Assembly: GCA_044340485.1 (NCBI GenBank)
Contig: JBIITN010000005.1
Location: 30,172-94,171 of the forward strand
Direction: 5' to 3'
DNA from: UBA2093 sp044340485
GTDB lineage: Bacteria; Actinomycetota; Acidimicrobiia; Acidimicrobiales; Ilumatobacteraceae
DNA: 64,000 nucleotides
Both the position numbers and the translations under genes were made by a program. The notes beneath the pieces are model-generated. The model worked only from the letters and a program-made list of their open reading frames with translations. It was not told where the DNA came from and did not search any database. Below, piece after piece: positions 1 to 8,373 of this stretch (its first letter is position 1; the number at the start of each line of letters is the position of its first letter).

Positions 1-2
1 CT

Positions 3-917
3 GATGCATCTGTAATGGCACGTCCCGCATTGGCAGCAAAAATCGACAACCATCCTGCTGCACGCCCTCAAGTTGGTTTGAATTCCGCCGACATTGTGTT
101 TGAGGAAAACGTCGAAAAACTCACCCGTTTTGCGGCGGTATTTCACAGTGTAGGAAGCGACCCCGTGGGTCCTCTTCGTAGTGGCCGTACTCAAGACATC
201 GATATTTTGGGTTCGTTCAATAAGCCACTTTTTGCGTGGAGTGGCGGTAATTCAAAAGTCACTAACGCGATCAATAAGAGCGACATTGTCAATGTCGGTT
301 GGTCTGCTTCAAAAGGTAAGGGTGGCTACGGTCGTGATAGCTCTCGTAAGGCCCCACACAACCTGATGGCTCGAACAACAGATCTTTGGAAACTTGCACC
401 AGAAGGTTCAAGTGCTCCGCCAGCACAATTTATTTACCGCGGTGCAAGTGATGCGATACCCACTACTGCAACACCGGTTGTTGGTGCAAAAGTGAGCATG
501 GACAATGTTCCGGTGTACTGGGGGTGGGACGCGACAAAGGGCTTGTTTATGCGCTCATCATTGAATGCGCGTCGTGTGCTCGAGCCACATAATGCGATCA
601 CTGGCGAGACTGAAGAACAGATTGGTGCCCACAATGTCGTCGTGCTCTATGTGAAGTATGCACCAAGTCCGGCAGATCCAAATAGTCCTGAAGCTCAGAC
701 CATTGGTGCAGGAGTTGGATACGTCTTGACAAACGGAAGCCTCATTGAAGTGGCATGGGATCGCTCCGACCGACTCCTTCCCTTTACCTTGAAGGACTCC
801 ACTGGAACAGTGGTGCGAATGACCCCGGGCCGTACGTGGGTGCTGCTGGCACGTGACAAGAAATTTGCCGCCGTCGGTGCGGGTGTCGATCCAAAGACCG
901 TCGATTGGCCGAAGTGA
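3..917 (+). CDS. DUF3048 domain protein (YerB-like), 5' end cut by window
   Basis: The reading frame is open from the first bases of the window, so the gene starts upstream and the ATG at 15 is probably internal. The visible product begins with ARPALAAKIDNHPAARPQ, then GLNSADIVFEE and a segment with GPLRSGRTQD; these are hallmarks of DUF3048 proteins, which are usually secreted lipoproteins of unknown biochemical role. The missing part should hold the lipoprotein signal, which cannot be checked here. The C-terminal half carries the second domain, with conserved VVVLYV and PGRTWVLL stretches. A hairpin (919-940, CTCACC/GGTGAG) without a T tract follows the stop codon. Family assignment is fairly sure; function is not known. 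Confidence 0.85.
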   Translation, partial: DASVMARPALAAKIDNHPAARPQVGLNSADIVFEENVEKLTRFAAVFHSVGSDPVGPLRSGRTQDIDILGSFNKPLFAWSGGNSKVTNAINKSDIVNVGWSASKGKGGYGRDSSRKAPHNLMARTTDLWKLAPEGSSAPPAQFIYRGASDAIPTTATPVVGAKVSMDNVPVYWGWDATKGLFMRSSLNARRVLEPHNAITGETEEQIGAHNVVVLYVKYAPSPADPNSPEAQTIGAGVGYVLTNGSLIEVAWDRSDRLLPFTLKDSTGTVVRMTPGRTWVLLARDKKFAAVGAGVDPKTVDWPK

Positions 918-957
918 CCTCACCTTCCAGTACCGGTGAGACAGGATAAGTGGTCGG

Positions 958-963
958 TACGCT
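958..963 (+). promoter_or_regulatory. Putative -10 box (TACGCT) of pdxS
   Basis: TACGCT fits the actinobacterial TANNNT -10 pattern and ends six bases before the pdxS ATG. There is no Shine-Dalgarno sequence before that ATG, so a leaderless transcript is suggested. The preceding gene stops at 917, so this hexamer is not part of a stop codon. No convincing -35 is seen. Confidence 0.4.
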
Positions 964-969
964 GACGAC

Positions 970-1857
970 ATGAGTTCTCAATCATCAACTGGCACGATGG
1001 CCGTTAAGCGTGGTCTCGCGGAGATGTTAAAGGGCGGCGTCATCATGGATGTCGTCACCCCCGAGCAAGCACGAATCGCAGAAGATGCAGGAGCGTGCGC
1101 AGTGATGGCACTCGAGCGTGTTCCGGCTGATATTCGTCGTGATGGTGGTGTTGCGCGCATGAGCGACCCCGAAATGATTGAAGGCATCAAAGCAACGGTG
1201 CGCATTCCGGTCATGGCCAAAGCGCGAATTGGTCATTTTGTCGAAGCGCAAATTCTTGAAGCGTTGGGTGTCGACTTTGTGGACGAGTCAGAGGTGCTCA
1301 CGCCGGCCGACGAGGCACATCACATCGACAAATTTGCATTTACAGTTCCTTTCGTATGTGGTGCCACGAATCTTGGTGAGGCTCTTCGTCGTATTTCAGA
1401 AGGTGCAGCGATGATTCGCTCTAAGGGTGAAGCAGGAACAGGCAACGTTGTCGAAGCTGTGCGTCACTTGCGTTCCATCACAGGCGACATCAAGCGCATC
1501 ACTCAGGCAGACTCTGCCGAGCTGTTTGATTGGGCAAAGAAACTGCAGGCACCGTTGCCGTTAGTGCAAGAAATTGCCGAGACAGGTCGTTTGCAAGTGC
1601 CACTCTTTTGTGCTGGTGGACTTGCGACTCCTGCAGACGCTGCGCTTGCAATGCAACTAGGTGCTGAAGCGGTATTTGTGGGGTCGGGCATTTTTAAGAG
1701 TGATGATCCAGCCCCGCGCGCGAAAGCAATCGTGGAAGCGACCACACACTTCCGCGACCCGTCCATACTTGCCAAGGTCAGTCGTGGTCTCGGTGCGCCG
1801 ATGACCGGAATCGGCATGGATGAGATCAATCAGCGCTACGCAGAGCGTGGCTGGTAA
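970..1857 (+). CDS. pdxS: Pyridoxal 5'-phosphate synthase lyase subunit PdxS
   Basis: PdxS condenses ribose 5-phosphate, glyceraldehyde 3-phosphate and ammonia from PdxT into pyridoxal 5'-phosphate in the DXP-independent route. The product has 295 residues, the usual length. The TIM-barrel signatures are clear: an N-terminal KRGLAEMLKGGVIMDVV, VMALERVPADIR with the substrate-binding region after it, PVMAKARIGHFVEAQ containing the active-site lysine, and the C-terminal GGLATPADAALAMQLGAE with VFVGSGIFKS. It is followed after 42 bases by pdxT, its glutaminase partner, so the two form the usual synthase pair. The start ATG has no ribosome-binding site, and a TANNNT hexamer lies just before it. 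Confidence 0.97.
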   Translation: MSSQSSTGTMAVKRGLAEMLKGGVIMDVVTPEQARIAEDAGACAVMALERVPADIRRDGGVARMSDPEMIEGIKATVRIPVMAKARIGHFVEAQILEALGVDFVDESEVLTPADEAHHIDKFAFTVPFVCGATNLGEALRRISEGAAMIRSKGEAGTGNVVEAVRHLRSITGDIKRITQADSAELFDWAKKLQAPLPLVQEIAETGRLQVPLFCAGGLATPADAALAMQLGAEAVFVGSGIFKSDDPAPRAKAIVEATTHFRDPSILAKVSRGLGAPMTGIGMDEINQRYAERGW

Positions 1858-1899
1858 CGCTTCGGCATCGGTGATACACCGTGACTGAGAGGCCTCCGG

Positions 1900-2484
1900 G
1901 TGAACGCAACAATCGGAGTGCTTGCGCTGCAAGGAGCATTTGCATCGCACGTTAATTGCGTGCGCGACCTTGGTTGCGATGCGCGCGAAGTGCGAACCGT
2001 GCACGACCTACACGGTGTTGATGCATTGATTGTGCCCGGTGGAGAATCGAGCACCATGTCACAGTTGCTCGAGTCGTCTGGTCTCTTTGCAGAGATTGGC
2101 GCAAAATTGAAAACCGGGTTTCCAGTGTTTGGGACGTGTGCAGGGATGATTCTTTTGGCGGACCGCATTATTGATGGCCGTTCCGATCAGAAGTGCTTTC
2201 ATGCCATTGATATCGCAGTGCGTCGAAACGCCTTTGGTCGGCAGGTGGATTCATTTGAGGCAGACATCGACACCAATGTGGGAACGTTTCACGGTGTATT
2301 TATCCGTGCGCCACGCATTGAAAGCATCGGTGATTCCGTACAGATTTTGGGAACACTGGGAGATGAGCCAGTACTAGTTCGCAACAGCAATGTTCTTGCA
2401 GCATCTTTTCACCCAGAAATCTCAGGAGACACCCGTCTTCATGAGTATTTTGTTTCATCCATCGTTCAAACGGTAGGAGCGTAA
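1900..2484 (+). CDS. pdxT: PLP synthase glutaminase subunit PdxT
   Basis: PdxT hydrolyses glutamine and channels ammonia to PdxS. The 194-residue product is a class I glutamine amidotransferase. It has an N-terminal IGVLALQGAFASHV, the PGGESSTMSQLL oxyanion loop, the nucleophile cysteine in FGTCAGMILLA, and the terminal His-Glu pair in AASFHPEISGD. The start is GTG at 1900. The gene ends four bases before yebC, so pdxS, pdxT and yebC are probably co-transcribed, an order seen in many actinobacteria. Confidence 0.96.
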   Translation: MNATIGVLALQGAFASHVNCVRDLGCDAREVRTVHDLHGVDALIVPGGESSTMSQLLESSGLFAEIGAKLKTGFPVFGTCAGMILLADRIIDGRSDQKCFHAIDIAVRRNAFGRQVDSFEADIDTNVGTFHGVFIRAPRIESIGDSVQILGTLGDEPVLVRNSNVLAASFHPEISGDTRLHEYFVSSIVQTVGA

Positions 2485-2487
2485 GTT

Positions 2488-3234
2488 ATGTCTGGTCATT
2501 CCAAATGGGCGACAATCAAGCACAAAAAAGGGGCAGCTGACAAAGCCCGAGGAAAGTTGTTTGCAAAGTTGGCACGACAGATAGAGGTTGCAGCGCGCCA
2601 AGGTGGTGGCGATCTTGAATCTAATTCTTCACTACGAAATGTTGTATTGAAGGCCAAAGCGGCACAGATGACAAAAGATGCCATTGATCGTGCGATTAAG
2701 CGCGCCACGGGCGAAGGCGATACATCTAATTACGAGAACATCACCTATGAGGGTTATGCGCCTGGTGGTGTTGCAATGTTGGTTGATGTGTTGACTGATA
2801 ACCGCAACCGCACCGCTAGCGACGTGCGAAGTGCGTTTACAAAGTACGGCGGTGCGATGGCAGAACCTGGTGCTGTTGGTTGGCAGTTCTCACGCAAGGG
2901 CGTGATCTTGATAGATGGCGGGATCGACGAAGACACCGCACTCACCGTGTCGCTTGACGCAGGTGCAGATGACGTGTCTCGTGACGGTGATTCATGGCGC
3001 GTGGTGACCGATCCGTCCAGCGTGTATGAGGTACGGGATGCTCTCATGGCGCACGGCATAGAGGTGCAATCTGCTGAATCCACCATGGTGTCATCTACAG
3101 TCATAGAAGTATCAGACCCAAACGATGCAAAACAGGTACTGCGGATCATGGACATGTTGGAAGACAATGACGATGTCCAAGATGTGTATGCCAATTTTGA
3201 TATCGCAGAGTCAATTATGCAGGAGGTCGGTTGA
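2488..3234 (+). CDS. YebC/PmpR family (TACO1) protein
   Basis: A 248-residue member of the YebC family, recognised by the N-terminal SGHSKWATIKHKKGAADKARG and the EGYAPGGVAMLVDVLTDN segment. Members were long described as transcriptional regulators. More recent work on the family, including mitochondrial TACO1, supports a role on the ribosome during translation of difficult sequences. Three domains are expected: an N-terminal helical part (about 1-75) and two alpha/beta domains. The stop codon overlaps the ATG of the peroxiredoxin gene (TGATG), so the two are translationally coupled. It lies upstream of ruvC, its common neighbour in bacteria. Confidence 0.95.
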   Translation: MSGHSKWATIKHKKGAADKARGKLFAKLARQIEVAARQGGGDLESNSSLRNVVLKAKAAQMTKDAIDRAIKRATGEGDTSNYENITYEGYAPGGVAMLVDVLTDNRNRTASDVRSAFTKYGGAMAEPGAVGWQFSRKGVILIDGGIDEDTALTVSLDAGADDVSRDGDSWRVVTDPSSVYEVRDALMAHGIEVQSAESTMVSSTVIEVSDPNDAKQVLRIMDMLEDNDDVQDVYANFDIAESIMQEVG

Positions 3235-3686
3235 TGAGTGTGGCAGTAGGAGACAAAGCGCCTGACTTCACGTTGTCAGGCACCGGATCACGGTCGTATT
3301 CGTTGTCAGAATTTCGCGGTAAGCCAGTAGTGCTCGTGTTTTATCCAGGAGACGACTCACCGGTGTGCACCAAACAGTTGAACACCTATAACAACGAGCT
3401 TGAACAGTTCTCCGGGGTGGGGGCGCAGGTGATTGCAATTTCGGCACAAGATATGGCAAGCCATGACAAGTTCGCGAACAAACACGGATTTCAATTCCCA
3501 CTGTTGTCAGATCCCGACAAGGCAGTTGCCGAGGCCTACGGAACGGTAGGGCCGCTGGGGTTTCCTCGTCGCAGCGTTTTCGTGATCAACGCCGATGGTG
3601 TCATCACATACGCCCACCGAGCAATTGCTGGGCTCACCTATCGACCCGTGTCAGAACTGATTGAAGCAGTCGCCCACAGCAGTTAG
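3234..3686 (+). CDS. Peroxiredoxin, AhpC/TSA (BCP-like), one cysteine
   Basis: A thioredoxin-fold peroxidase that reduces peroxides in the cytosol. The protein (150 residues from ATG 3234; a TTG three bases earlier is also possible) shows VGDKAPDFTL, the peroxidatic motif FYPGDDSPVCTKQL and an arginine-containing C-terminal half with FVINADGVI. The peroxidatic cysteine is the only cysteine in the protein. BCP enzymes often have a resolving cysteine five residues later, so this one must be recycled by an external thiol. The ATG overlaps the yebC stop codon by one base. Its placement between yebC and ruvC is not the common order and may reflect a local insertion. Confidence 0.9.
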   Translation: MSVAVGDKAPDFTLSGTGSRSYSLSEFRGKPVVLVFYPGDDSPVCTKQLNTYNNELEQFSGVGAQVIAISAQDMASHDKFANKHGFQFPLLSDPDKAVAEAYGTVGPLGFPRRSVFVINADGVITYAHRAIAGLTYRPVSELIEAVAHSS

Positions 3687-3695
3687 CCACATTGC

Positions 3696-3701
3696 TACAA
3701 T
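3696..3701 (+). promoter_or_regulatory. Putative -10 box (TACAAT) of ruvC
   Basis: TACAAT matches the bacterial -10 consensus at five of six positions and ends seven bases before the ruvC ATG. No Shine-Dalgarno sequence lies in between, so a leaderless ruvC message is likely. The hexamer is ten bases past the peroxiredoxin stop codon and independent of it. Confidence 0.5.
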
Positions 3702-3708
3702 CGAACCT

Positions 3709-4236
3709 ATGTTCGATCGCCCGTACATCGTCTTGGGTATCGACCCAGGCCTCACCCGTTGTGGGTATGCGGTGGTGTCGATGTCGGGGCCTAACACTGT
3801 GGCTGCTAAGGCCATGGGGGTCATTCGTACCGATAAGGACCACGACATTGCCGATCGGCTGGCCCAGTTACATGCCGATGTCGAAGAGTTATTGGTCGAG
3901 TTTTCACCCGATGCTGTGGCGGTCGAGCAGGTGTTTTTTCAAAACAACGTGCGCACGGCGATGTCAGTTGGCCAAGCAAGCGGTGTGGTCCTTGCGATCG
4001 CTCGGTTGCGGGGATGCGAAGTTGCTCAATACACACCAAGCCAAGTGAAAGATGCAGTTGCTGGCTGGGGAAGTGCCGGAAAGGCGCAAGTGCAAAAAAT
4101 GGTGCAGGCCAGATTGTCGTTAGCAACATTGCCAACCCCCGCTGACGCTGCCGATGCCGCTGCAGTCGCGTTGTGTCACTGTGCATGTACGCCGTCAGCG
4201 CGACGAGTGTCGGCCGAGTTAGGGCGTACATCGTGA
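3709..4236 (+). CDS. ruvC: Holliday junction endonuclease RuvC
   Basis: RuvC is the resolvase that cuts Holliday junctions held by RuvAB. I start it at ATG 3709 (175 residues), because the conserved fold opens with YIVLGIDPGLTRCGYAVV right after it; the frame is open further upstream but that would overlap the peroxiredoxin. Catalytic acids are seen in GIDPG (first Asp), AVEQVFF (Glu) and the late DAADAAAVALCH segment (Asp). The stop codon overlaps the GTG of ruvA in a GTGA, and ruvB follows, giving the complete ruvCAB unit. Confidence 0.96.
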   Translation: MFDRPYIVLGIDPGLTRCGYAVVSMSGPNTVAAKAMGVIRTDKDHDIADRLAQLHADVEELLVEFSPDAVAVEQVFFQNNVRTAMSVGQASGVVLAIARLRGCEVAQYTPSQVKDAVAGWGSAGKAQVQKMVQARLSLATLPTPADAADAAAVALCHCACTPSARRVSAELGRTS

Positions 4237-4820
4237 TTGGAAGCTTGAGAGGCAAAGTGCTCGAGAGAACGCCGCCTCAGACTGTTCTTGTCGATGTTGC
4301 CGGAGTGGGGTACTTGTGCACGGTCACGCCAGCCACATTTGCCGAATTAGAACCCACAGTCGAAACCTTTGTGTATGTTCACCATCACATTCGTGAAGAT
4401 GCACAAACGCTGTTCGCATTTACTCAACGAGACGAGCGGGACACATTTCAAGCACTCATTGGTGCTCATGGTGTTGGACCAAGCATGGCGCTTGCGATCT
4501 TGTCGGTTCATTCTCCGCGCGTGTTGCACGACATTGTTGCAACCGGTGATGTCGCAGCACTCACACTTGTGCCAGGCATTGGCAAAAAGAGCGCAGAGCG
4601 AATCATGGTGGAAGTGAAATCACGCCTACAGAAAGTCCATGTCGAGTCGCTTGGGTCCTCCGCGGTGTCATCAACCATCGGAGATGTTCGCGAAGCTTTG
4701 CTCGGATTGGGGTATGCCCACGAAGAGATTCGCGAAGTGTTGAGTGATTTGCATGGGTCACATACTTCTGAAGAACTGTTACGTGACGCGTTATCGGCAC
4801 TGGGAGCTCGCCGTGCGTGA
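4233..4820 (+). CDS. ruvA: Holliday junction DNA helicase subunit RuvA
   Basis: RuvA tetramers bind the four-way junction and load RuvB. Starting at GTG 4233, which overlaps the ruvC stop as GTGA, gives a 195-residue protein opening with MIGSLRGKVLE, the invariant start of the OB domain. An upstream in-frame ATG (4173) is rejected because it would add non-conserved residues inside ruvC. The two helix-hairpin-helix motifs are seen around GAHGVGPSMALAIL and VPGIGKKSAERIMVEVK, and the C-terminal RuvB-contacting domain around ALLGLGYAHEEI. Confidence 0.95.
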   Translation: MIGSLRGKVLERTPPQTVLVDVAGVGYLCTVTPATFAELEPTVETFVYVHHHIREDAQTLFAFTQRDERDTFQALIGAHGVGPSMALAILSVHSPRVLHDIVATGDVAALTLVPGIGKKSAERIMVEVKSRLQKVHVESLGSSAVSSTIGDVREALLGLGYAHEEIREVLSDLHGSHTSEELLRDALSALGARRA

Positions 4821-5811
4821 AGAATTTCTTGATCCAGAAATTAGATCCGAGATCGAAACATCAGACGAGACGGGGCTTCGTCCACGTCATCTCGACGACT
4901 TCGTCGGACAACGAGAACTAAAAGAGCATCTCGATATCGTCCTTGGTGCTGCACGTCAACGCGGACAAGCCGCCGATCACATTTTGCTTGCGGGGCCTCC
5001 CGGACTCGGTAAAACAACAATGGCTGGCATTGTCGCGGCAGAGATGGGAGTGACATTGCACGTCACTTCTGGCCCCGCGCTTGAGCGTGCAGGAGACTTG
5101 GCGGCGATTCTCACCAAGCTCGGTGAACATGACGTTTTGTTTATTGATGAAATTCACCGGCTGTCTCGAGCAGTTGAAGAAATCTTGTATCCCGCGATGG
5201 AGGATTACCAAATCGACATTGTTGTCGGCAAGGGACCCGCAGCGTCATCTATTCGGTTAACGCTTCCACCGTTCACTCTTGTAGGTGCCACTACTCGCAC
5301 CGGCATGATCACTGGTCCATTACGTGATCGATTTGGGTTAGTGGCACGCCTCGATTACTACACCACGGATGAGCTGTTGGCGATCGTCACACGTGCAGCG
5401 AGCATTCTTGATGTGCCAATTGACGATCAAGGGGCGATGGAAATTGCACGTCGTGCACGTGGCACACCGCGTATTGCAAATCGATTACTGCGTCGGGTTC
5501 GCGACTTTGCTGAAGTGCGTGGAGATGGTGTCATCACACATGGAGTGGCAAACGAAGCATTGATGGTATTCGGAGTTGACGAGCTCGGACTTGACAAAGT
5601 TGACCGTGCGGTTTTGCGTGCACTATGTCATCAATTTGCCGGTGGTCCTGTTGGCTTGTCAACGCTCGCCATTGCCGTCGGGGAGCAACCAGAGACTATT
5701 GAAGACGTCTATGAGCCATTCCTCATTCAGCAGGGATTACTTGCACGCACTCCGCGTGGTCGAATAGCGATGCAGCGCGCATGGGATCACATTGGTCCTG
5801 ACGCTTCGTAG
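4813..5811 (+). CDS. ruvB: Holliday junction branch migration ATPase RuvB
   Basis: RuvB is the hexameric AAA+ motor of branch migration. The likely start is GTG 4813 (332 residues, normal length, beginning MREEFLDPEI), which overlaps the end of ruvA by eight bases; a longer frame from 4744 lies inside ruvA. Walker A is LAGPPGLGKTT (about 61-69), Walker B FIDEIHRL (about 110-115), sensor 1 lies in LVGATTRTG and the arginine-finger region in GPLRDRFG. A winged-helix domain with QGLLARTPRGR closes the protein. Confidence 0.97.
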   Translation: MREEFLDPEIRSEIETSDETGLRPRHLDDFVGQRELKEHLDIVLGAARQRGQAADHILLAGPPGLGKTTMAGIVAAEMGVTLHVTSGPALERAGDLAAILTKLGEHDVLFIDEIHRLSRAVEEILYPAMEDYQIDIVVGKGPAASSIRLTLPPFTLVGATTRTGMITGPLRDRFGLVARLDYYTTDELLAIVTRAASILDVPIDDQGAMEIARRARGTPRIANRLLRRVRDFAEVRGDGVITHGVANEALMVFGVDELGLDKVDRAVLRALCHQFAGGPVGLSTLAIAVGEQPETIEDVYEPFLIQQGLLARTPRGRIAMQRAWDHIGPDAS

Positions 5812-5821
5812 CGCGACGCCT

Positions 5822-5827
5822 TAACCT
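5822..5827 (+). promoter_or_regulatory. Putative -10 box (TAACCT) of queA
   Basis: TAACCT ends exactly seven bases before the queA GTG, with no ribosome-binding site between. It is ten bases beyond the ruvB stop codon. The same TAACCT precedes aroC, and the related TAGCCT precedes rel, hisS and def, which supports a recurrent -10 variant for leaderless genes. Confidence 0.4.
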
Positions 5828-5834
5828 GTCTGTC

Positions 5835-6842
5835 GTGCGATTGTCCGACATTGACTATGAATTACCCGAGGAATTGATCGCGCAAAAACCGATTGAGCCA
5901 CGTGACGCATCTCGCCTGTTGGTCGACCAAGGAAATGCACAGGCGCTTCATGGACACATGTATGAGTTCGATCAATTTGTGCAGCCTGGAGATGTGCTTG
6001 TCATTAACGACACCAAAGTACTGCCAGCACGATTAATGCTTCAGCGCAGCTCCGGTGGAACGGCAGAAGTGTTGTTGTTGGAACCTTTATCACCCGATCA
6101 CAGGCAGTGGGAGGCATTAATTCGCCCAGCACGGAAATTAAAAACAGGTGAAGTGCTCGAATATTTTGGTCGTCGAGTGGTTCGTATCGGTGAACGAAGG
6201 GAATCAGGGGACACATTCGTTGTTGAGATCCTCGATGATGATCCTGATGCTCGGATTGATCTGATTGGTTCAATGCCATTGCCCCCGTACATCAAGAGAT
6301 CGCTCGAAGACAAAGAGCGTTACCAAACCGTGTATGCCCGCGAACCAGGTTCAGCTGCAGCTCCAACCGCCGGTCTTCACTTCACAGAAGATTTGTTGCA
6401 ACGTGTGCAGAGCCGTGGCGCATCTATCGCACGTGTGGAATTAATAGTTGGGTTAGACACGTTCAAACCCGTGACATCTGATGATCCGACCGAACATCAG
6501 ATCCATACCGAAAGATATCGGGTACCCGTTGACACCTGGGACATGGTGCAGGCAGCGCAACGGGTGGTGGCAGTAGGGACCACTGCAACACGTGCACTTG
6601 AATCGGCGGCGACATTTGGTGAACTGGAGGGGCGTACAAATCTTTTTGTCACTCGCGGATATGAATGGCAAGTGGTGGACCTACTGCTCACCAATTTTCA
6701 CATGCCTCGGACATCTCTGCTGCTTCTCATTGACGCATTTGTGGGACCAAGATGGCGTGCGTTGTATGACGAGGCGATACGTAGCAAGTATCGTTTTCTT
6801 TCGTTTGGCGACGCCATGTTGCTTAATCGCCATCTTTCCTGA
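5835..6842 (+). CDS. queA: tRNA preQ1(34) S-adenosylmethionine ribosyltransferase-isomerase QueA
   Basis: QueA transfers the ribosyl part of S-adenosylmethionine to 7-aminomethyl-7-deazaguanine at tRNA position 34, giving epoxyqueuosine. The 335-residue product shows the family landmarks: DYELPEELIAQKPIEPRDASRL at the start, VLVINDTKVLPARL, the central YQTVYAREPGSAAAPTAGLHFT stretch, and the C-terminal LLTNFHMPRTSLLLLIDAF. It is followed by tgt, the preceding enzyme of the pathway, so position 34 of the GUN tRNAs is probably modified in this organism. The preQ1 synthesis genes are not in this window. Confidence 0.96.
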   Translation: MRLSDIDYELPEELIAQKPIEPRDASRLLVDQGNAQALHGHMYEFDQFVQPGDVLVINDTKVLPARLMLQRSSGGTAEVLLLEPLSPDHRQWEALIRPARKLKTGEVLEYFGRRVVRIGERRESGDTFVVEILDDDPDARIDLIGSMPLPPYIKRSLEDKERYQTVYAREPGSAAAPTAGLHFTEDLLQRVQSRGASIARVELIVGLDTFKPVTSDDPTEHQIHTERYRVPVDTWDMVQAAQRVVAVGTTATRALESAATFGELEGRTNLFVTRGYEWQVVDLLLTNFHMPRTSLLLLIDAFVGPRWRALYDEAIRSKYRFLSFGDAMLLNRHLS

Positions 6843-6860
6843 ATGTGTACGTAGGTTTTC

Positions 6861-7958
6861 ATGTTTCGTGTACAACTAGAAGTCATTGCAACTGAAGGTG
6901 CAGCACGTACGGGCATTGCCACGACTCATCGTGGGACGTATGAGACACCCTGTTTTATGCCGGTAGGAACACGAGGCGCGGTGAAGTATCTCAGTGCTCG
7001 TGATTACAGCGAACTCGGCGCACGAATTGTCCTCGGAAATACATATCACTTGATGTTGCGTCCGGGAGCAGAAGTAGTGAGTCACTTCGGTGGTCTCGGA
7101 GCATTCGCGGGCTGGGACGGACTGACCTTGACAGACTCTGGCGGTTTTCAAGTGTTCTCGCTCGATCCAAAGGTGGACGACGATGGTGTCACATTCAAAT
7201 CCACCTATGACGGTTCGTTGCATCGATTTACTCCTGAAGAAGCAGTTCGGGTTCAAGAGTTGTTGGGTGCCGATATACAAATGGTGCTCGATGTGTGTAC
7301 TTCGCTTCCCGCGCCGGAAACAACTGTTCGCATGGACTTGGAACGCACTACTGCGTGGGCGTCACGTGCAAAAGCAGCGCACCAACGTTCTGATCAGTCA
7401 CTCTTTGGCATAGTTCAGGGCGGTATCAGTGAATCGATGCGTGCTGAAAGCGCTGAGCGCACCGCAGCAATGGGGTTTGATGGGTACGGCATTGGCGGAC
7501 TATCAGTGGGGGAAACTCGTGAAGAGATGTTGCCAGCCCTTGCTGCGGCGATCTCACGGTTGCCAGATGATCAGCCGCGGTACTTAATGGGAGTGGGAGA
7601 TCCTGCCGCGCTAATTGAAGGCGTGGCGCTTGGTGTCGATCAATTTGACTGTGTGTTGCAATCGCGCCTTGGTCGACATGGAACTGCGCTCACATCGACA
7701 GGAAAACTGCAAATCAAGAATGCCCAGTTCGCCTCCGACGACCAACCACTTGACGCAAAATGCTCCTGTTGGGTGTGTGCACGTCATTCACGCGGGTATC
7801 TGCGTCATCTCGCGCGTGCGGGTGAGCCCACTGCGGCCAGGTTGGTCACAGTGCACAATATTTCTTGGACTCTGCAACTCATGGAGCAAATGCGTGTCGC
7901 CATCCGTGAGGGAACCTTTGAAAACCTGCGCAAGGAGACCCTTGCTGTCTGGGGCTGA
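6861..7958 (+). CDS. tgt: tRNA-guanine transglycosylase (Tgt)
   Basis: Tgt swaps guanine 34 of tRNA Asp, Asn, His and Tyr for preQ1. The 365-residue product carries TPCFMPVGTRGAVKYL, the nucleophile/binding segment LTDSGGFQVFSL, the RNA-contacting GGLSVGE and YLMGVGDP, and the zinc ligands in CSCWVCARHSRGYLRHL (three cysteines then a histidine further on). The start ATG lies 18 bases after queA. The stop overlaps the yajC ATG by one base (TGATG), tying the queuosine genes to the Sec genes in one transcript, an order common in bacteria. Confidence 0.96.
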   Translation: MFRVQLEVIATEGAARTGIATTHRGTYETPCFMPVGTRGAVKYLSARDYSELGARIVLGNTYHLMLRPGAEVVSHFGGLGAFAGWDGLTLTDSGGFQVFSLDPKVDDDGVTFKSTYDGSLHRFTPEEAVRVQELLGADIQMVLDVCTSLPAPETTVRMDLERTTAWASRAKAAHQRSDQSLFGIVQGGISESMRAESAERTAAMGFDGYGIGGLSVGETREEMLPALAAAISRLPDDQPRYLMGVGDPAALIEGVALGVDQFDCVLQSRLGRHGTALTSTGKLQIKNAQFASDDQPLDAKCSCWVCARHSRGYLRHLARAGEPTAARLVTVHNISWTLQLMEQMRVAIREGTFENLRKETLAVWG

Positions 7959-8329
7959 TGGCTAGGCTCGCATACGTGATTCACATACTCCTCGCAGCAG
8001 AAGGCTCCAGCAACAACGGTGGCAGCGGCTGGTTTTCTCTTCTCTTTTTCGGTGCAATTTTTGCCGCTATGTATTTCTTGTTGCTGCGGCCACAGCGCCG
8101 CCGCGTGAAAGCAGCTCAGACGCTGCAGTCAACCCTCGCCGAGGGAGATGAGGTTCTTTTGACCTCTGGCATCTATGGCTACATCAGCCTCATTGAGGGC
8201 GATGTTATTTGGGTGGAAATCACTGAGGTGGGCAACAAGGACAAGGTCGAGGTTCGTGTCGCGCGGTCGGCGATCGGGAAAAAGATCGAGACCAATACCT
8301 CTGAACCAGGTTCGTCATCATCTAAGTGA
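7958..8329 (+). CDS. yajC: Sec translocon accessory protein YajC
   Basis: YajC is a small single-pass membrane protein that associates with SecDF. The 123-residue product has one membrane segment (about residues 25-43, FSLLFFGAIFAAMYFLLL) followed at once by the RPQRRR motif and a cytosolic domain with LAEGDEVLLTSGIYG and the VEVRVARSAIGK segment. It lies just before secD. The ATG overlaps the tgt stop codon, so translation is coupled. Confidence 0.92.
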   Translation: MARLAYVIHILLAAEGSSNNGGSGWFSLLFFGAIFAAMYFLLLRPQRRRVKAAQTLQSTLAEGDEVLLTSGIYGYISLIEGDVIWVEITEVGNKDKVEVRVARSAIGKKIETNTSEPGSSSSK

Positions 8330-8373
8330 CCGAACGCGTCGTCACTTTCGGGGCACAATAAACGTCTCTTCTT

